Assembly: GCA_046727435.1 (NCBI GenBank)
Contig: JBKPCR010000182.1
Location: 1 to 26,941, forward strand
Reading direction: 5' to 3'
DNA length: 26,941 nt
From: CAVPRW01 sp046727435 [NCBI: bacterium]
GTDB taxonomy: Bacteria; Tectomicrobia; Entotheonellia; J063
The notes below the pieces were generated by a model, which made no database searches, had not been told where the DNA came from, and saw nothing but the letters and a program-made list of their open reading frames with translations. Of the stretch, positions 24,784 to 26,941 are shown piece by piece. Position 1 is the stretch's first letter. Each line of letters starts with the position of its first letter. The translations under genes were made by a program, and so were the position numbers.

Positions 24784-26022
24784 ATGGACGATCTGATCTT
24801 ACGGAGTGGGATCATTGCGGGGACCCAGCAGGATCTGGCCATTCAGCATGGCCGCATCCGGCAGATCGCGCCCCGGATCTCCACCCCTGCCCAGACGACG
24901 CTCGACATCTCTGCTAAGCTCGTCCTGCCGGGTTTTATCGAATCGCATATCCACCCAGATAAGGCTTTCATCGCCGATCGCACGTCTGGTTTACGTCGAG
25001 ACGGACCAAGCCCTCAGGTGTTGGTCGCCCAACTCAAGAAAACATTTACCATCGAGGATATCTATGAGCGCGCTCGTCGCGTCATGCTCTTCGCCATCCG
25101 TCACGGATGTACGACCATGCGCGCGCACGTCGAGATCGATGCGTTTGCTGAGTTGCGCGGCGTGGAGGCGTTGCAGCGTGCGCAGGCCGAATTCGCTGGC
25201 GTGCTTGATCTCCAGCTCATCGCCTTTGCGCAGGAGGGAATTTTTCACGATGAAGTGACCCAGGGGTTGTTGCGTGAAGGTCTGCAGATGGGGCTCCCCA
25301 TCCTGGGCGGTTGTCCCTACATGGATCGGGACCCGCGTCGTCATATTGACTGGTTTTTCAACACCGCAGAAGCGGCTGGCGTTCCTCTAGACTTCCACGC
25401 CGACTCGGGTGATGATCCGTCCGGTCTCACCTGCGATTACATCGCCGAGCAGACGATCGCTCGCGGCATGCAGGGACGGGTGACACTCGGCCATCTCTGT
25501 ACCCTCGATATGCTGGAGCCAGACCATCGCGCCCGCGTTATCGAGACCATACGACAGGCCGGCATCCACGTCATCAGCCTCCCTGCCACCGAAATGCATA
25601 TCAAGGGTCGCGCCGACAAGCACACCTGGCGTGGCGTGACACGTCTCGAAGAGCTGCGTGCAGCTGGGGTCAATGTCTCGATATCTACTAATAACATCGT
25701 CAACCCGTTCACCCCCTACGGGCATCCTGACCTGCTCCGCCAGGCCCTGGTGACAGCCATGGCGGCACATCTCGGCAATCTCGACCAGATGGCCTGGCTG
25801 CTCGACCTCATCACGATCAATCCTGCCAGGGCCATAGGGCTTAAGGACTATGGATTGGCTGAGGGCTGTCGGGCTGATCTGGTGGTGCTCGATGCGGCAG
25901 ACCCAGTGCAAGCGATCACCGAGCAAGCGGAAAAGCTCTGGGTGTTCAAGGCCGGACGCATCGTAGCGCGGAACGCGCGTACCTCTGAGGTGTTTGTGAC
26001 GCCGGAAGCGCTGACGCGCTGA
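24784..26022 (+). CDS. Amidohydrolase, cytosine-deaminase-like group, with altered active site
   Basis: 412-residue TIM-barrel hydrolase of the amidohydrolase superfamily. An N-terminal beta-sandwich part leads to the HxH metal motif in ESHIHPDK (H55, H57). H205 lies in DFHADSGDD, H237 in TLGHLCTL, and the final barrel strand reads ISTNNIVNPFTPYG. The C-terminal part returns to the sandwich (GCRADLVVLDAADP, VFKAGRIVARN). In CodA-type deaminases the H205 region reads HxxE and the last strand has an Asp metal ligand (GHDDV). Here Ser and Asn stand in those places, so cytosine deamination is doubtful and the substrate is unknown. GGGAG precedes the ATG by 6 bases. The DUF362 gene follows at 111 bases on the same strand. 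Confidence 0.88.
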   Translation: MDDLILRSGIIAGTQQDLAIQHGRIRQIAPRISTPAQTTLDISAKLVLPGFIESHIHPDKAFIADRTSGLRRDGPSPQVLVAQLKKTFTIEDIYERARRVMLFAIRHGCTTMRAHVEIDAFAELRGVEALQRAQAEFAGVLDLQLIAFAQEGIFHDEVTQGLLREGLQMGLPILGGCPYMDRDPRRHIDWFFNTAEAAGVPLDFHADSGDDPSGLTCDYIAEQTIARGMQGRVTLGHLCTLDMLEPDHRARVIETIRQAGIHVISLPATEMHIKGRADKHTWRGVTRLEELRAAGVNVSISTNNIVNPFTPYGHPDLLRQALVTAMAAHLGNLDQMAWLLDLITINPARAIGLKDYGLAEGCRADLVVLDAADPVQAITEQAEKLWVFKAGRIVARNARTSEVFVTPEALTR

Positions 26023-26133
26023 GCCGACAGATATAGCTACGGTCCCCTCGCCAACACCACAGCACGCATAGTGGGGAGCGCAGCGACGATGCCATCTGCG
26101 TCTTGTACCGCGTAGCACATGGGAGATCATCGT

Positions 26134-26941
26134 ATGAGCTATACTCGCCGTATACTGCTGCCGCTCACAGACCTCGCCGTGCTCGGGATCGCTATCCCGG
26201 CCTGCCGGAAGATGCTGGGGCAGATCCTCTTTTCGCCCCAGGCGCCTCAGATTCCATCTCCTCCGCTGCTGGACAATCCCTTCAAGAATGGGTCGAAAAG
26301 CCTCGTGGCCATGGTGCATGGGACCGATGTGCCAATCATGGTCGAGCGTGCCATCGAGTTGATCGGCGGCCTCGGGAAATTGCCGTTGGCTGGCCCCCAC
26401 ACGCTGTTGAAGCCCAATGTGGTCAGTGGCGGAGCCCCTCCTATCACCACCAATCCGCGCGTGGTCCAGGCCTTGGGCACTCTAGTGCAGACGGAGATGC
26501 CGGCCTCGTTGGTTGTTGGGGAGATGTCTGCAGTGATGGCTCTGCCGACGCGGCCACATCTGGAACGCACTGGCATGATGCAGGTCGCCGGCGCCATCGG
26601 CGCGGATGTCATCGCCTTCGATGATGAAGACTGGGTGGAGGTTCACCCGCCGCATGTCGAACATACAACCGCTGTGTATGTCTCGAAATCTGCCTACAAA
26701 GCCGAGCGTCTCATGAGCATCCCGGTCATCAAAACGCATCGCCATGCCAGCTTCAGCTGCACGCTCAAAAACACCGTGGGCTCTGTTCATGGCAAAAATA
26801 AGCCGTGGATGTATGGATCCGGCTGGGAGGCGGTGGTCGCGGAACTCAACGCGGCCGTTCGCCCACACCTGTACGTCGTTGATGGCCTGCAAAGTTTGGT
26901 GCATGGGGGGCCGTGGGCCGGTGAGGCGGTGCCGACGCAGG
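26134..26941 (+). CDS. DUF362 domain protein, C-terminus cut by window edge
   Basis: The frame is open from the ATG at 26134 to the end of the window (269 codons). GGGAG lies 8 bases upstream of the start. Residues 1-25 look like an export or anchor signal: basic SYTRR, a hydrophobic run, then IPAC, which resembles a weak lipobox. The DUF362 core shows LLKPNVVSGGAPPITTNPRV, a metal/cluster-site region ADVIAFDDEDW, the SIPVIKTHRHASFSCTLKN block followed by TVGSVHGKNK, and a conserved VVDGLQ near the right edge. The family is of unknown function, and some members are fused to ferredoxin domains. Whether an iron-sulfur domain follows cannot be seen. It is probably co-transcribed with the amidohydrolase gene. 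Confidence 0.87.
   Translation, partial: MSYTRRILLPLTDLAVLGIAIPACRKMLGQILFSPQAPQIPSPPLLDNPFKNGSKSLVAMVHGTDVPIMVERAIELIGGLGKLPLAGPHTLLKPNVVSGGAPPITTNPRVVQALGTLVQTEMPASLVVGEMSAVMALPTRPHLERTGMMQVAGAIGADVIAFDDEDWVEVHPPHVEHTTAVYVSKSAYKAERLMSIPVIKTHRHASFSCTLKNTVGSVHGKNKPWMYGSGWEAVVAELNAAVRPHLYVVDGLQSLVHGGPWAGEAVPTQ

Noticed and set aside
25387-26400. Minus-strand 337-codon frame opposite the amidohydrolase and DUF362 genes
   Set aside because: Both plus-strand genes have conserved motifs there. The antisense frame is His/Arg/Gly-rich without domains, a typical shadow in high-GC DNA.
26103-26624. Plus-strand 173-codon frame overlapping the DUF362 gene
   Set aside because: It is out of frame with the DUF362 motifs, which run from 26134 to the window edge. 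Its composition is Gly/Arg/Ser-rich with no motif.

Overview
The window is bacterial chromosome: dense genes, short or overlapping junctions, Shine-Dalgarno starts, moderately high GC. It holds cell-shape, DNA-repair and protein-quality-control genes and, in the middle, a complete Pup-proteasome operon. A MreC/MreD/PBP2/RodA cluster together with RNase G points to a rod-shaped bacterium that is not a typical actinomycete. Pup-proteasomes outside Actinobacteria are known in Nitrospirota and some neighbouring, mostly uncultured phyla. An assignment there is my inference; no rRNA or other marker in the window settles it.

Region 1 (1-6628, minus strand) reads mreC, mreD, mrdA (PBP2), rodA, rng (RNase G), plsC-like acyltransferase, the last running off the left edge. 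It covers lateral-wall synthesis and RNA processing, with a plausible promoter in front of mreC. mreB is not present. Divergent from it is a PpiD/SurA-type parvulin chaperone (6879-8798, plus strand) with its own promoter.

Region 2 (8949-16394, minus strand) is the proteasome operon: mpa/arc ATPase, dop, pup, prcB, prcA, pafA, followed by a small alpha/beta hydrolase. A promoter candidate overlaps the stop codon of the upstream gene. Pup ends in Gly-Gly-Glu, so it is ready for ligation by PafA without deamidation. Dop would then act mainly as depupylase. Mpa ends in the gate-opening GQYL tail, PrcB keeps its Thr nucleophile behind a propeptide, and both ligase-fold enzymes keep their active-site Asp. 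The best ribosome-binding site in front of pup gives a protein about 32 residues longer than usual.

Region 3 (16391-23839, minus strand) reads yebC, ruvC, ruvA, ruvB, DUF2905 membrane protein, queA, then a fused M16 metallopeptidase. The yebC-to-DUF2905 part is joined by overlaps or gaps of a few bases. It covers Holliday-junction processing and queuosine tRNA modification.

Region 4 (23840-26941) is accessory. A decayed NERD-domain gene (in-frame stop, frameshift, truncated end) still has a good promoter sequence. Then come a plus-strand amidohydrolase of the cytosine-deaminase-like group with unusual active-site residues and a DUF362 protein cut by the right edge. No rRNA, tRNA, CRISPR array or insertion sequence was recognised.
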